64,000 nucleotides of DNA. Source: Dyella_A sp050749815 (GTDB taxonomy: Bacteria; Pseudomonadota; Gammaproteobacteria; Xanthomonadales; Rhodanobacteraceae). Location: NCBI RefSeq assembly GCF_050749815.1, contig NZ_CP192735.1, forward strand, positions 2,480,001-2,544,000. Direction: 5' to 3'. A program made the position numbers and the translations under genes. The notes under the pieces were generated by a model. The model searched no databases and was not told where the DNA came from. It worked only from the letters and a program-made list of their open reading frames with translations. Positions 47,189 to 57,153 of this stretch are shown one piece after another; within the stretch, counting starts at the first letter, position 1, and every line of letters begins with the position of its first letter.

Positions 47189-48490
47189 ATGGCCTTTGCC
47201 GCTCCGCCCGCCGCCGCATCGACCGCGACCGGCAACGCCCGCTACACCACCTATCCGCTCGCGCTGGGCGTGCTCACCACGATCTTCTTCATGTGGGGCT
47301 TCCTCACCTGCTTGAACGACATCCTGGTGCCGCATCTGAAGTCGACGTTCCAGCTCAACTACACCCAGGCGATCCTGGTGCAGTTCACCTTCTTCGGCGC
47401 GTATTTCGTGATGGCGATGCCGGCCGGGCGCTTGATCGCCGCGCTGGGCTACAAGAAAGGCATCGTGGCGGGCCTGGCGATCGCCGGTATCGGCGCGCTG
47501 GGCTTCTGGCCGGCCGCCGCGCTGCATCTGTATCCGGCTTTCCTAGGCGCGCTGTTCGTGCTGGCCACCGGCATCACCGTGCTGCAGGTGGCGGCCAATC
47601 CTTACGTCGCCCTGCTCGGGCCGGAGGCGACCAGCTCCAGCCGGCTCACCCTGGCGCAGGCGCTGAACTCCTTTGGCACCACCATCGCGCCGTACTTCGG
47701 CAGCGTGCTGATTCTCGCCAACGCGGTGAAGTCGCCTACCGAACTGGCCGCGCTGGCACCGGCCGACCAGCTTGCCTACCAGACCCAGCAGGCACAGGCG
47801 GTGCAGTACCCCTACATCGGCCTGGCGGTGGTGCTGTTCCTGCTGGCGCTGTTCGTCTGGGCGTTCCGCCTGCCGGCGCTGGCCGAGTCCACTGACAAGG
47901 GCGATCACGATCGCCACGGTTTCGTCGAAGTGCTGCGCCATCGCCACGTGCTGTTCGGGGTGATCGGCATCTTCTGCTACGTGGGCGCCGAGGTGTCGCT
48001 GGGCAGCTACATGGTCAACTACCTGGCGATGCCGGAGATCGGCCACCTGAGCGAGGCGGACGCGGCCAAGTACGTGTCGCTGTACTGGGGCGGCGCGATG
48101 GTCGGCCGCTTCGCCGGCTCGTGGATCATGGCGTGGTTTTCGCCGCGCAAGCTGCTGGCGCTGTTCGCCGCGATCAACACCGTGCTGGTCGCCACCACCA
48201 TGGCGAGCACCGGCAGCATGGCGATGTACAGCGTGATCGCGGTGGGTCTGTTCAACTCGATCATGTTCCCGACCATCTTCGCGCTGGGCATCGAGCGGCT
48301 CGGGCCAATGACCAGCAAGGCGTCCAGTCTGCTGATCATGGCGATTGTCGGTGGTGCGCTGATCCCGCAGCTGCAGGGCTTCCTGGCCGATCGCTTCGGC
48401 CTGCAACACGCCTTCGTGCTGCCGCTGGTGTGCTACCTGTACATCGTGTTCTACGGGCTCAGTGGCTCCAAGGTGCGCAGCGCCGCCTGA
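47189..48490 (+). CDS. FHS-family sugar permease (FucP/GluP-like MFS transporter)
   Basis: A 433-residue inner-membrane sugar:proton symporter with twelve hydrophobic segments. FHS-family signatures: TTIFFMWGFLTCLNDILVPH in helix 1, then FFGAYFVMAMPAG, VLQVAANPYVALLGP and LNSFGTTIAPYFGS. Relatives carry fucose, glucose, galactose or mannose. Between a secreted mannosidase and a mannose-isomerase-like enzyme, mannose is the probable substrate (inference). The ATG at 47189 starts a short hydrophilic tail; upstream in-frame sequence is not homologous. Confidence 0.92.
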   Translation: MAFAAPPAAASTATGNARYTTYPLALGVLTTIFFMWGFLTCLNDILVPHLKSTFQLNYTQAILVQFTFFGAYFVMAMPAGRLIAALGYKKGIVAGLAIAGIGALGFWPAAALHLYPAFLGALFVLATGITVLQVAANPYVALLGPEATSSSRLTLAQALNSFGTTIAPYFGSVLILANAVKSPTELAALAPADQLAYQTQQAQAVQYPYIGLAVVLFLLALFVWAFRLPALAESTDKGDHDRHGFVEVLRHRHVLFGVIGIFCYVGAEVSLGSYMVNYLAMPEIGHLSEADAAKYVSLYWGGAMVGRFAGSWIMAWFSPRKLLALFAAINTVLVATTMASTGSMAMYSVIAVGLFNSIMFPTIFALGIERLGPMTSKASSLLIMAIVGGALIPQLQGFLADRFGLQHAFVLPLVCYLYIVFYGLSGSKVRSAA

Positions 48491-48503
48491 GTCTCCACCC
48501 GAC

Positions 48504-48527
48504 ATGGCGGCCGCCCGGCGCCGCCAT
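48504..48527 (+). repeat. Intercistronic hairpin between permease and epimerase genes
   Basis: ATGGCGGC, an 8-base loop and GCCGCCAT, 14 bp after the permease stop. No T-run follows, so it is probably a processing or stabilising structure within one transcript. Confidence 0.4.
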
Positions 48528-48570
48528 GCTCTCGTCCCCACCTGACTCGTCCCACCTGGATCGTTCACGC

Positions 48571-49800
48571 ATGACCCACGCCAGCTCCGTCCCTGTGCTT
48601 CCCGACGTGCGTAGCGAGGCTTTCCTGCGCGAGCACATCGCGCAGACCATGGCGTTCTACGACGTCCATGCGCACGATCCCACCGGCGGCTTCTTCCACT
48701 ACTTCCGCGACGACGGCACGGTGTACGAGCGCAGCCACCGACACCTGGTTAGCAGCACGCGCTTCGTCTTCAACTACGCGATGGCGGCGATCGAGTTCGA
48801 TCGTGAGGATTACCTCGCCGAGGCGCGCCATGGCCTGCGCTACCTGCGCGAGGTGCACCGCGACGCCAGCGATGGCAGCTACGCCTGGACGGTGCGCGAC
48901 GGCCAGCCCGAGGACACCACCCGACACGCCTACGGCATGGCCTTCGTGCTGCTGGCCTACGCCACCGCGGTGAAGGCCGGCATCGATGAGGCGCGCGCCT
49001 GGATGGACGAAACCTGGCAACTGCTGGAACGGCGCTTCTGGGATGCCGATGCAGGGCTTTATCGCGACGAGGCCGATGCACAGTGGCACTTCAGCCCATA
49101 TCGCGGCCAGAACGCCAACATGCACATGTGCGAGGCGATGATCGCCGCGCACCAGGCCACCGGCGAAGCGCGTTATCTCGATCGCGCGCTCACCCTTGCC
49201 GATCACATCACGCGCCGCCAGGCCGCGCTCGCCGGCGGCTTGGTGTGGGAGCACTACGACGCGCAGTGGAACGTGGACTGGGACTACCACCGCGACGACC
49301 CCAAGCACCTGTTCCGCCCCTGGGGTTTTCAGCCCGGCCATCTCACCGAGTGGGCCAAGCTGCTGCTCACGCTCGAACCCCTGCTCGCGGCGCAAGGACG
49401 TGCGGCCGACTGGCTGGCACCCACCGCACGGCAGCTGTTCGATACGGCGCTGGCGCGTGCCTGGGACCCGGAACACGGCGGCATCGCCTATGGCTTCGCG
49501 CCGGACGGCCAGGTCTGCGACGACGACAAATACTTCTGGGTGCAGGCCGAATCCATCGCTGCGGCGGCGCGGTTGCACGCGCGCACCGGCGAGGCGACCT
49601 ATGACCAATGGTATGCCCGGCTGTGGACCTACGCATGGCACACTTTCATCGATCACCGCCACGGCGCCTGGTACCGCATCCTCACCCGCGACAACCGCGC
49701 GATGAGCGACGAGAAGAGCCCCGCCGGCAAGACCGACTACCACACCATGGGCGCCTGCCACGACGTGCTCGCCGTGATCCGCGCGGGAGGCATGCCCTGA
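48571..49800 (+). CDS. AGE-family epimerase/isomerase, probably D-mannose isomerase
   Basis: A 409-residue (alpha/alpha)6-barrel enzyme of the N-acylglucosamine 2-epimerase superfamily, cytoplasmic. Family motifs: SSTRFVFNYAMAA (sugar-binding Arg), TRHAYGMAFVLLAYA, NANMHMCEAMIAAH and KYFWVQAESIAAAA. Conserved catalytic His residues lie in the second motif and in DYHTMGACHDVL. Members either epimerise GlcNAc or isomerise mannose to fructose. With the linked mannosidase and sugar permease, the mannose isomerase role is favoured. Cellobiose epimerase is a less likely alternative. Confidence 0.85.
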   Translation: MTHASSVPVLPDVRSEAFLREHIAQTMAFYDVHAHDPTGGFFHYFRDDGTVYERSHRHLVSSTRFVFNYAMAAIEFDREDYLAEARHGLRYLREVHRDASDGSYAWTVRDGQPEDTTRHAYGMAFVLLAYATAVKAGIDEARAWMDETWQLLERRFWDADAGLYRDEADAQWHFSPYRGQNANMHMCEAMIAAHQATGEARYLDRALTLADHITRRQAALAGGLVWEHYDAQWNVDWDYHRDDPKHLFRPWGFQPGHLTEWAKLLLTLEPLLAAQGRAADWLAPTARQLFDTALARAWDPEHGGIAYGFAPDGQVCDDDKYFWVQAESIAAAARLHARTGEATYDQWYARLWTYAWHTFIDHRHGAWYRILTRDNRAMSDEKSPAGKTDYHTMGACHDVLAVIRAGGMP

Positions 49801-49816
49801 CCATCACGAGGCCCGC

Positions 49817-51796
49817 ATGACCGTATCGCTGCTCCGCCCGCTCGCTGCCGCCTTCCTGTCCATCGCCGCCGCCGGCGCGCTCGCCGCCGAGGCCGCGCCC
49901 GCCTCGCACTTCGATCCGCTGGAGACCTTCGCGCCCTTCGCCTGGCCGCATCCGGCCGATGCCATGCGCGACGCCAGCGGCAAGCCCGGCCCGATGTTCT
50001 GGCAGAACCGCGCCGACTACGCGATCCAGGCCAAGCTCGACCCGGCCACACGCCAGCTCTCGGGCACCGAGACCATCACCTACACCAACCACAGCCCCGA
50101 CGCGCTCGAGGTGATCTGGCTGCAGGTGGAGCAGAACCGCTACCGCCGCGACGCGCGCGGCGCGTTCGGCGACGAGAAATTCCCCACCGAGTTCACCGAC
50201 GGTGAGCACATCCGCTCGGTGGAAGTGGAAGACGCCTCCGGCCACCGGCAGAAGGCAACGTGGGTGATCAGTGACACCCGCATGCAGGTCACCCTGCCCG
50301 CCCCGCTCAAGGCACACGACGGCAAGCTCAAGCTGCACATCACCTGGGATTACACCGTGCCGGGCGAATTCGGCGGCCGCACCGACTGGAACGCCAACAA
50401 GCAGGGCGACATCTTCGAGATGGCGCAGTGGTACCCGCGCGTGTGCGTCTACGACGACCTGCGCGGCTGGGACACCCAGCCCTTCCTCAACAGCGAGTTC
50501 TATCTCGAGTACGGCGACTTCGATTACCGCGTCACCGTGCCGTCGGACATGATCGTGGTCGGCTCGGGCGAGCTGCTCAATCCGCAGGAGGTGCTGACCA
50601 AGACCCAGCGCGAGCGCCTGGAGCAGGCCCGCCACAGCGACGCCACGGTGATGATCCGCTCCGCCGCGGAAGTCACCGACCCGGCCTCGCGCCCCAAGCA
50701 GGGCGGCACGCTGACCTGGCACTTCGCCATGAAGAACACCCGCGATGTCGCCTTCGGCGCGTCCAAGGCGTTCATCTGGGACGCCGCGCGGATGAACCTG
50801 CCCGGCGGCAGGACCGCGCTGGCGATGTCCGCCTATCCGGTGGAGAGCGCCGGCGATACCGCCTGGGGCGTGGCCACGCAGAACCTCAAGAAGTCGGTGG
50901 AGTTCTTCTCCAGGACCTATTTCCCGTACCCGTATCCGGTGGCGATCAATGAGGCCGGCACCGCCGGTGGCATGGAATACCCGGGCATCACCTTCGACCA
51001 CAAGAAGGCGGCCGGCCCCGGCCTGCGCATGCTGATCGCCCACGAGATCGGCCACACCTGGTTCCCGATGATCGTGGGCTCCAACGAGCGCCGCGACGCG
51101 TGGATGGACGAGGGCTTCAACACCTTCGTCGACGTGTACGAGGCCGAGGCCTTCGACGGCGGCAAGTTCGCGCCCAAGCGCGACAGCGAATACGCGCCGG
51201 GCAAGGGCACGCCGGCCGAGCAGATCGCCGCAATCCTGGCCGATCCCGATGCCCCACCGCCGATGACCTACGCCGACGCGGTGAAGGAGAAATACCGTCA
51301 CCCGATCACCTACTTCAAGGCGGCCTTCGGCCTGGTGCTGCTGCGCGAGCAGATCATCGGCCCGGAACGCTTCGACCCCGCGTTCCGTCGCTACATCGCC
51401 ACCTGGGCCTACCGGCACCCGAGTCCCTCGGACTTCTTCCGCTTCATGGCCAGCGAAGCCGGCGAAGACCTCGACTGGTTCTGGCGCGGCTGGTTCGCAC
51501 ACAACTGGCAGTTCGACATGAGCGTGGACAAGGTCGCCCCGGCCAACGGCGGCTGGAAGAACGGCGCGGACATCACCGTGTCCAACCACGACAAGCTCGT
51601 GCTGCCGAACACGCTGCAGCTCACCTACGCCGACGGCAGCACGCGCGACGTGCGCGTGCCGGTGGAGACCTGGATGCAGCACACGAGCTACGTGGTGCAC
51701 GTGGACGGCAACCAGCCGGTGAAGTCGGCCGTGCTCGACCCGAAGCATGATCTGCCCGATGCCGATCGCGGGAACGATCGCGCATCTACCCCGTAG
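49817..51796 (+). CDS. Exported M1-family zinc metallopeptidase
   Basis: A 659-residue aminopeptidase-like gluzincin with a signal peptide (MTVSLLRPLAAAFLSIAAAG). The exopeptidase motif is GGMEYPG. HEIGHTWFPMIVG with NERRDAWMDEGFN is the zinc site: His409, His413 and Glu432, spaced HExxHx18E, with Glu410 catalytic. A helical C-terminal part follows. The domain set resembles the bacterial 'M1 family metallopeptidase' group rather than PepN. CACGAGG precedes the ATG. Its stop codon TAG is formed by the GTAG head of the first REP unit, so the last residues (about RASTP) may be REP-derived. Confidence 0.92.
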   Translation: MTVSLLRPLAAAFLSIAAAGALAAEAAPASHFDPLETFAPFAWPHPADAMRDASGKPGPMFWQNRADYAIQAKLDPATRQLSGTETITYTNHSPDALEVIWLQVEQNRYRRDARGAFGDEKFPTEFTDGEHIRSVEVEDASGHRQKATWVISDTRMQVTLPAPLKAHDGKLKLHITWDYTVPGEFGGRTDWNANKQGDIFEMAQWYPRVCVYDDLRGWDTQPFLNSEFYLEYGDFDYRVTVPSDMIVVGSGELLNPQEVLTKTQRERLEQARHSDATVMIRSAAEVTDPASRPKQGGTLTWHFAMKNTRDVAFGASKAFIWDAARMNLPGGRTALAMSAYPVESAGDTAWGVATQNLKKSVEFFSRTYFPYPYPVAINEAGTAGGMEYPGITFDHKKAAGPGLRMLIAHEIGHTWFPMIVGSNERRDAWMDEGFNTFVDVYEAEAFDGGKFAPKRDSEYAPGKGTPAEQIAAILADPDAPPPMTYADAVKEKYRHPITYFKAAFGLVLLREQIIGPERFDPAFRRYIATWAYRHPSPSDFFRFMASEAGEDLDWFWRGWFAHNWQFDMSVDKVAPANGGWKNGADITVSNHDKLVLPNTLQLTYADGSTRDVRVPVETWMQHTSYVVHVDGNQPVKSAVLDPKHDLPDADRGNDRASTP

Positions 51797-52129
51797 GAGC
51801 GGACCCTGTGCGCGATCGCCCCTCGCCACTTGGCGAGCCCGGGTCGCCCACAGGGTGGGCTCCTACAGCGGGAATCTCGACATGACCGACCCGCACTCCC
51901 ATTGGAATCGCGCACCCGCCCTGTAGGAGCGCACCCTGTGCGCGACCCTGGCCATCTGGCGAGCCCGCGTCGCCCACAAGATGCGCTCCTACAGCGGGAA
52001 TCTCGACGTGACCGCCCCGCATACCCATCGGAGTCGCGCGCCCTGTAGGAGCGCACCCTGTGCGCGACCCTCGCCATCTGGCGAGCCCGCGTCGCCCACA
52101 AGATGCGCTCCTACAGCGAGAATCTCGAC
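51793..52129. repeat. Array of three tandem REP-containing units
   Basis: GTAGGAGCG heads occur at 51793, 51923 and 52045 (periods 130 and 122). Each unit holds a forward REP (GTAGGAGCGCACCCTGTGCG in units 2 and 3), a GCCAYYTGGCGAGC centre, a reverse REP ending GCTCCTAC, then AGCGGGAATCTCGAC leading to ATG or GTG and the first codons found in the oxidoreductase gene. Copies of that start lie at 51882 (ATG), 52008 (GTG) and 52130 (the real gene). A TCGCGCA that precedes each head also occurs at the M1-gene end. So the whole intergenic segment looks tandemly triplicated. No full gene lies here. Confidence 0.9.
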
Positions 52130-53212
52130 ATGACCGCCCCACACTCCCCCATTCGCCTCGGCCTGATCGGCTACGGCTACGCCGGCAAGACCTTCCACGC
52201 GCCGCTGATCCGTGCCACGCCCGGCCTCGAACTCGCGGCCGTCGCCTCGCGCGATGCCGCCAAGGTGCACGCAGACTTGCCGCACATTCGCGTGCACGAC
52301 ACGCCCGCCGCACTCATCGCCGACGACAGCCTCGACGTGGTGGTGATCGCCACCCCCAACGACACCCACGCGCCGCTGGCCGCCGATGCATTGCGCGCCG
52401 GCCGGCACGTGGTGATCGACAAGCCGATGGCGCTGGACCTGGCCGAAGCGCGCGCACTGATCACCCTCGCCGACGCCTCGCCCGGCCAGCTCTCGGTGTT
52501 CCATAACCGCCGCTGGGACAGCGACTACCTCGCGGTGAAGCAGGCGATCGACGCGGGCATGATCGGCGAAGCGATGCACTTCGAATCGCACATCGACCGC
52601 TACCGGCCCGCCGTGCGCGACCGCTGGCGCGAATCGGCCGGCCCCGGCGCGGGCATCTGGTACGACCTCGGCCCGCACCTGGTCGACCAGGCGCTGCAGC
52701 TGTTCGGCCTGCCCGAGCGCGTGCATGCCGCGCTCGCGACCCAGCGCGCGGGCGGCCTTAGCGACGACTGGGCGCACGTGCGGCTGGACTACGGCGCGCG
52801 CCAGGTGATCGTGCACGCCAGCATGCTGGTGGCCGGCGGCGCGCGGCGCTTCGTGGTGCATGGCACGCGCGGCAGTCTGATCAAGACCGGCGCCGATCGC
52901 CAGGAAGCCCAGCTGCTGGCCGGCCTCACGCCCGGCGCTGCCGGCTGGGGCGACGACGCCGATCCGCTCACCGTGATCGACGCGCATGGCCATGAACGCG
53001 CACTACCGGCGGTCGCCGGCGATCAGCGCCGTTATTACGCCGCCCTGCGCGACGCCATCGCCGGTGAGTCACCCTGGCCGGTGACGCCGATCGAGGCTCT
53101 GGCGGTGATGGCGGTGATCGACACCGGCTTCGCCTCGCAGCGCGAAGGCCGCGCCTTGCCGCTGCCGCTGAACGCCGCCGAGCGGGCCGCGTTCGCCACC
53201 GCGCGCAGTTGA
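52130..53212 (+). CDS. Gfo/Idh/MocA-family NAD(P)-dependent oxidoreductase
   Basis: A 360-residue dehydrogenase of the glucose-fructose oxidoreductase / inositol dehydrogenase family. The N-terminal Rossmann fold opens RLGLIGYGYAGKTFHAPLI, followed by DVVVIATPNDTHAPLAADAL and the catalytic-Lys motif VVIDKPMALD. The C-terminal alpha/beta substrate domain has GIWYDLGPHLVDQALQLFG. The layout resembles YdgJ. Substrate unknown, presumably a sugar or cyclitol. The ATG (MTAPHSPIRLG) is chosen although its ribosome site is weak; an in-frame ATG nine codons earlier lies within the reverse REP. Confidence 0.9.
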   Translation: MTAPHSPIRLGLIGYGYAGKTFHAPLIRATPGLELAAVASRDAAKVHADLPHIRVHDTPAALIADDSLDVVVIATPNDTHAPLAADALRAGRHVVIDKPMALDLAEARALITLADASPGQLSVFHNRRWDSDYLAVKQAIDAGMIGEAMHFESHIDRYRPAVRDRWRESAGPGAGIWYDLGPHLVDQALQLFGLPERVHAALATQRAGGLSDDWAHVRLDYGARQVIVHASMLVAGGARRFVVHGTRGSLIKTGADRQEAQLLAGLTPGAAGWGDDADPLTVIDAHGHERALPAVAGDQRRYYAALRDAIAGESPWPVTPIEALAVMAVIDTGFASQREGRALPLPLNAAERAAFATARS

Positions 53213-53338
53213 GCTGCGTCAATCCGGCACCGCCCGCGCACGCGCACGCTGCCTCCCACGTAAGCGGAACGAAAGCCTCGGCGCCTAGCGTCACCGGTGC
53301 ACCGGGCCTACGCCGCCCGTCGCACGGGGAGCCTGATC

Positions 53339-53965
53339 ATGCGTCGTCTATTCGTCGTCCTGCTTTCTCTTGCCACCCTCGTCGGCGGCAGCAACGCGTA
53401 CGCCGCGGGCGGACCGTTCGGCATCGACCACCGCCTGCACTACGACAACAGCGGCATCTGGAACCGCAACAACCAGAAGGCGCTGATGTACGGCAGCATC
53501 CTCACCGTGGGCGTGGGCGCACTCGCGCTGGGTGACGACAGCAAGCTCGGCGACACGTTCTGGCGCTCGGTCGATTCGATGGTGATCACCGGCGTGGCTG
53601 CGACCGGCATGAAGTACACCTTCCGCCGCGAGCGCCCGTCGCAGACCGCCAGCCCCAACCAGTGGTTCAAGAGTTCCAAGGCGCAGAGCTTTCCCAGCGG
53701 CGAGGTGGCGGCGATCTCCGCCGCGGTGACGCCGTTCATCGCCAACTACGGCCAGGACCACCCCGCGGTCTACGCGCTGGCGCTGCTGCCTGCCTACGAC
53801 GCGGTGGCGCGCATGAAGGTGCGCGGCCACTGGCAGAGCGACGTGCTGGTCGGCGCCGCGCTGGGCACCGGCATCGGCATCTGGTCGGCACGACGCCACT
53901 CGCCGCTGATCCTCGGCTGGCTGCCCGGCGGTTTCCAGATGGGCTTCGTGCACCGCTTCAAGTAG
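53339..53965 (+). CDS. Exported PAP2-family phosphatase with a PSGE variant motif
   Basis: A 208-residue protein with a signal peptide (MRRLFVVLLSLATLVGGSNA). GGGGAG eight bases ahead decides the start. PAP2 motifs: C1 KYTFRRERP (KX6RP), C2 SFPSGEVAA, where the usual catalytic His of PSGH is Glu, and C3 ARMKVRGHWQSD (RX5HX3D). C1 and C3 are intact. It is predicted to act on a lipid or polyprenyl phosphate at the periplasmic face, but the C2 change leaves activity open. Stand-alone gene. Confidence 0.85.
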   Translation: MRRLFVVLLSLATLVGGSNAYAAGGPFGIDHRLHYDNSGIWNRNNQKALMYGSILTVGVGALALGDDSKLGDTFWRSVDSMVITGVAATGMKYTFRRERPSQTASPNQWFKSSKAQSFPSGEVAAISAAVTPFIANYGQDHPAVYALALLPAYDAVARMKVRGHWQSDVLVGAALGTGIGIWSARRHSPLILGWLPGGFQMGFVHRFK

Positions 53966-54064
53966 ATGCTACGGGTCGGTGGCGGATAGGTACCGGCACC
54001 CGCGCTCGTCCGCATAATGGGTTACTAAGCTGGCGGCGGCATCCTTGCAGTCTGTTGCTGCTGG

Positions 54065-55396
54065 ATGTTGCCCATGCGTCGTGGTCAAGCTCACCGCATC
54101 GGTCTGCGCGGCCATGTTTTCCGCTGTGTCGTCGGGCCACTCGCGCTGCTCGTACTGCTGGACCTGCTCGCCAGTGCCACGCTCGCCGTGCGCTACGCGG
54201 GCCAGCGCTATGACGCCGATCTGCTCGCCAGCGGCCGCGCCCTGGCGAAACTGGTGGAGCAGCGGGACGACCACGTCCAGCTTCCCGCCGCAGCGCGCTT
54301 CCTGTTGGCGCATGAAGGTCACCGCTCGCTCTACTTCCAGGTCGTCGACCGACAGGGACGCACCGTGGCGGGCAATGCGCACCTGACCGGAGACGCAAAG
54401 GCGTCGGCCGATGTAGCTCTCTACGATCTGCCTATGCCCGATGGCCCCGCCCGGGTGGCGCGCCTTGCGACGTCACATGGCGGAGCCGCTGCGGTGGCCG
54501 TCGGCGAGCCGCTGGCGCCACGCCGCATGCAGGCCGCGCGTCTGGTGTGGCTGGCGACGCTTGTGCAGCTTCCGATCTTGCTGGCGGTGATCGTGGTGAC
54601 CTGGCTCGCGGTGGGAGCCGCACTGCGGGCGTTGAAATCGCTGGTCGCCTCTCTCGATCCCGCTTCGCCGCGGCAAGACCTGCCGGACGATGAAACGGTG
54701 CCGTGGGAACTCGCCTCGCTGTCCCAGGCACTGCGTCGGCTGCTTGCCCGCATGAATGCTGCCAGGCACGCACAGGAACGTTTCGTCGTCGATGCCAGCC
54801 GTCGACTGCGACTGCCGCTGGATCGCCTGCGTGCCGCGGTCGATCGCGCATTGCGCAGCAGTGACGCCGCCGCGCGGGAGGCCGCGCTACAGGAAGTCAT
54901 GCAGCACAACGAACAGGCCACGCGAGTCACCCGGCAACTACTCGCCCTGGCGCGGCTCGGCCCGGACCACAAGCGCCTGGATCAACGTGAAGTCATCAAC
55001 CTCGACGCCCTGCTGCAGTCACTGGTGGCGCGACGCGCGGAAGATCGCCACGGCGGCGATCTGGACATCGGCTACGAGGGCCCGGGCGGTCCGCTGCCCG
55101 TGCGCGTCGACGGATCGTCCATCGACGACGTTCTGGAGGCCTGGATCGATGACAGCCTGCAGCAGAAGGCGGGCGGCGGGTGGATCACGGTGACGCTCCG
55201 CCGTGAAAAGGGAGGCGGCGCGCAAATAGCCTTCACCGAGAAGAAGGCTGGCCCCGAGCATGGCGGGCGCAGCTTCGCGCTGATGCTGGCCCGGCGCGTT
55301 GCCAGGCTGCACGGTGCGCAACTTTCGATCCAGCGTGAGGGTGGTGCACGCACCCTCACGCTGCACTTTCCCGCTGGGGCTCAGTCGTTGTCCTGA
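54065..55396 (+). CDS. Degenerate TctE-type sensor kinase (predicted pseudokinase)
   Basis: A 443-residue membrane protein laid out like a TctE/QseC kinase: helix 1 (about residues 20-40), a periplasmic 2CSK_N-like sensor (LAVRYAGQRYDADLLASGRA), helix 2 (about 160-183), a HAMP-like linker, then a DHp-like helical pair. In the H-box, where DASHELRTPL is usual, it reads DASRRLRLPL, with Arg246 in place of the phospho-His. The ATPase part is short: the N box is VLEAWIDDSL, no DxGxG G1 box is seen, and the G2 region is HGGRSFALML. The reading frame is open and codon use normal, so it is not obviously a decaying pseudogene. Start is ATG 54065 or 54074; no clear ribosome site. Its end overlaps the convergent PepSY gene by 16 bp. 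Confidence 0.8.
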   Translation: MLPMRRGQAHRIGLRGHVFRCVVGPLALLVLLDLLASATLAVRYAGQRYDADLLASGRALAKLVEQRDDHVQLPAAARFLLAHEGHRSLYFQVVDRQGRTVAGNAHLTGDAKASADVALYDLPMPDGPARVARLATSHGGAAAVAVGEPLAPRRMQAARLVWLATLVQLPILLAVIVVTWLAVGAALRALKSLVASLDPASPRQDLPDDETVPWELASLSQALRRLLARMNAARHAQERFVVDASRRLRLPLDRLRAAVDRALRSSDAAAREAALQEVMQHNEQATRVTRQLLALARLGPDHKRLDQREVINLDALLQSLVARRAEDRHGGDLDIGYEGPGGPLPVRVDGSSIDDVLEAWIDDSLQQKAGGGWITVTLRREKGGGAQIAFTEKKAGPEHGGRSFALMLARRVARLHGAQLSIQREGGARTLTLHFPAGAQSLS

Positions 55397-55677
55397 CTCT
55401 CATCGGAGTTTTCCAGCACCTTGCCGGTCACCGCGTCCACGCCGATCTCGCGGGTGCCCTTGCTGCCGCTGACGTCGAAGGAGTAGCGCAGGCCGCTGCC
55501 GCCGCGCTCCTTTTCCAACTCTTCCTTGACGATCTTGCCCGGGTAGGTGTGCAAGGCGATGGTGCGCGCATGCGGCATGTCGATACGGGCCTTGGCGGCG
55601 TCGGCAGCGGTGGCCGCCGAGGCGGCGCCGGACAGCGCCAGCAGGGCGACGGCGCATGAGCAAACGAGGGATTTCAT
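55381..55677 (-). CDS. Small exported PepSY-domain protein
   Basis: A 98-residue periplasmic protein. Signal peptide MKSLVCSCAVALLALSGAAS, then one PepSY-like domain (ARTIALHTYPGKIVKEELEK to GTREIGVDAVTGKVLEN). PepSY domains bind or inhibit peptidases and are often encoded beside two-component systems. AGGAG precedes the ATG. It follows the kinase gene on the same strand by 66 bp, so it probably belongs to the RR-HK-PepSY transcript, as a signal modulator or as a target (inference). Confidence 0.87.
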   Translation of the reverse strand: MKSLVCSCAVALLALSGAASAATAADAAKARIDMPHARTIALHTYPGKIVKEELEKERGGSGLRYSFDVSGSKGTREIGVDAVTGKVLENSDESQDND

Positions 55678-55743
55678 GGCAACTCCTGAAGAAGGCGACG
55701 GCATGTCGCCAGGCCATGATCACGCGGTGTGCTTAGCGCGCTA

Positions 55744-57149
<1,406 letters not shown>

Positions 57150-57153
<4 letters not shown>

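Noticed and set aside
51793..52129. Possible small-ORF or CRISPR-like array
   Set aside because: Repeats are 122-130 bp units with internal inverted REPs, not short direct repeats with unique spacers. The embedded frames are only about 14-40 codons and differ between units.
54065..55396. Calling the degenerate kinase a pseudogene
   Set aside because: No frameshift or internal stop is present and the sensor half looks intact. A protein without kinase function is more likely than a broken gene.
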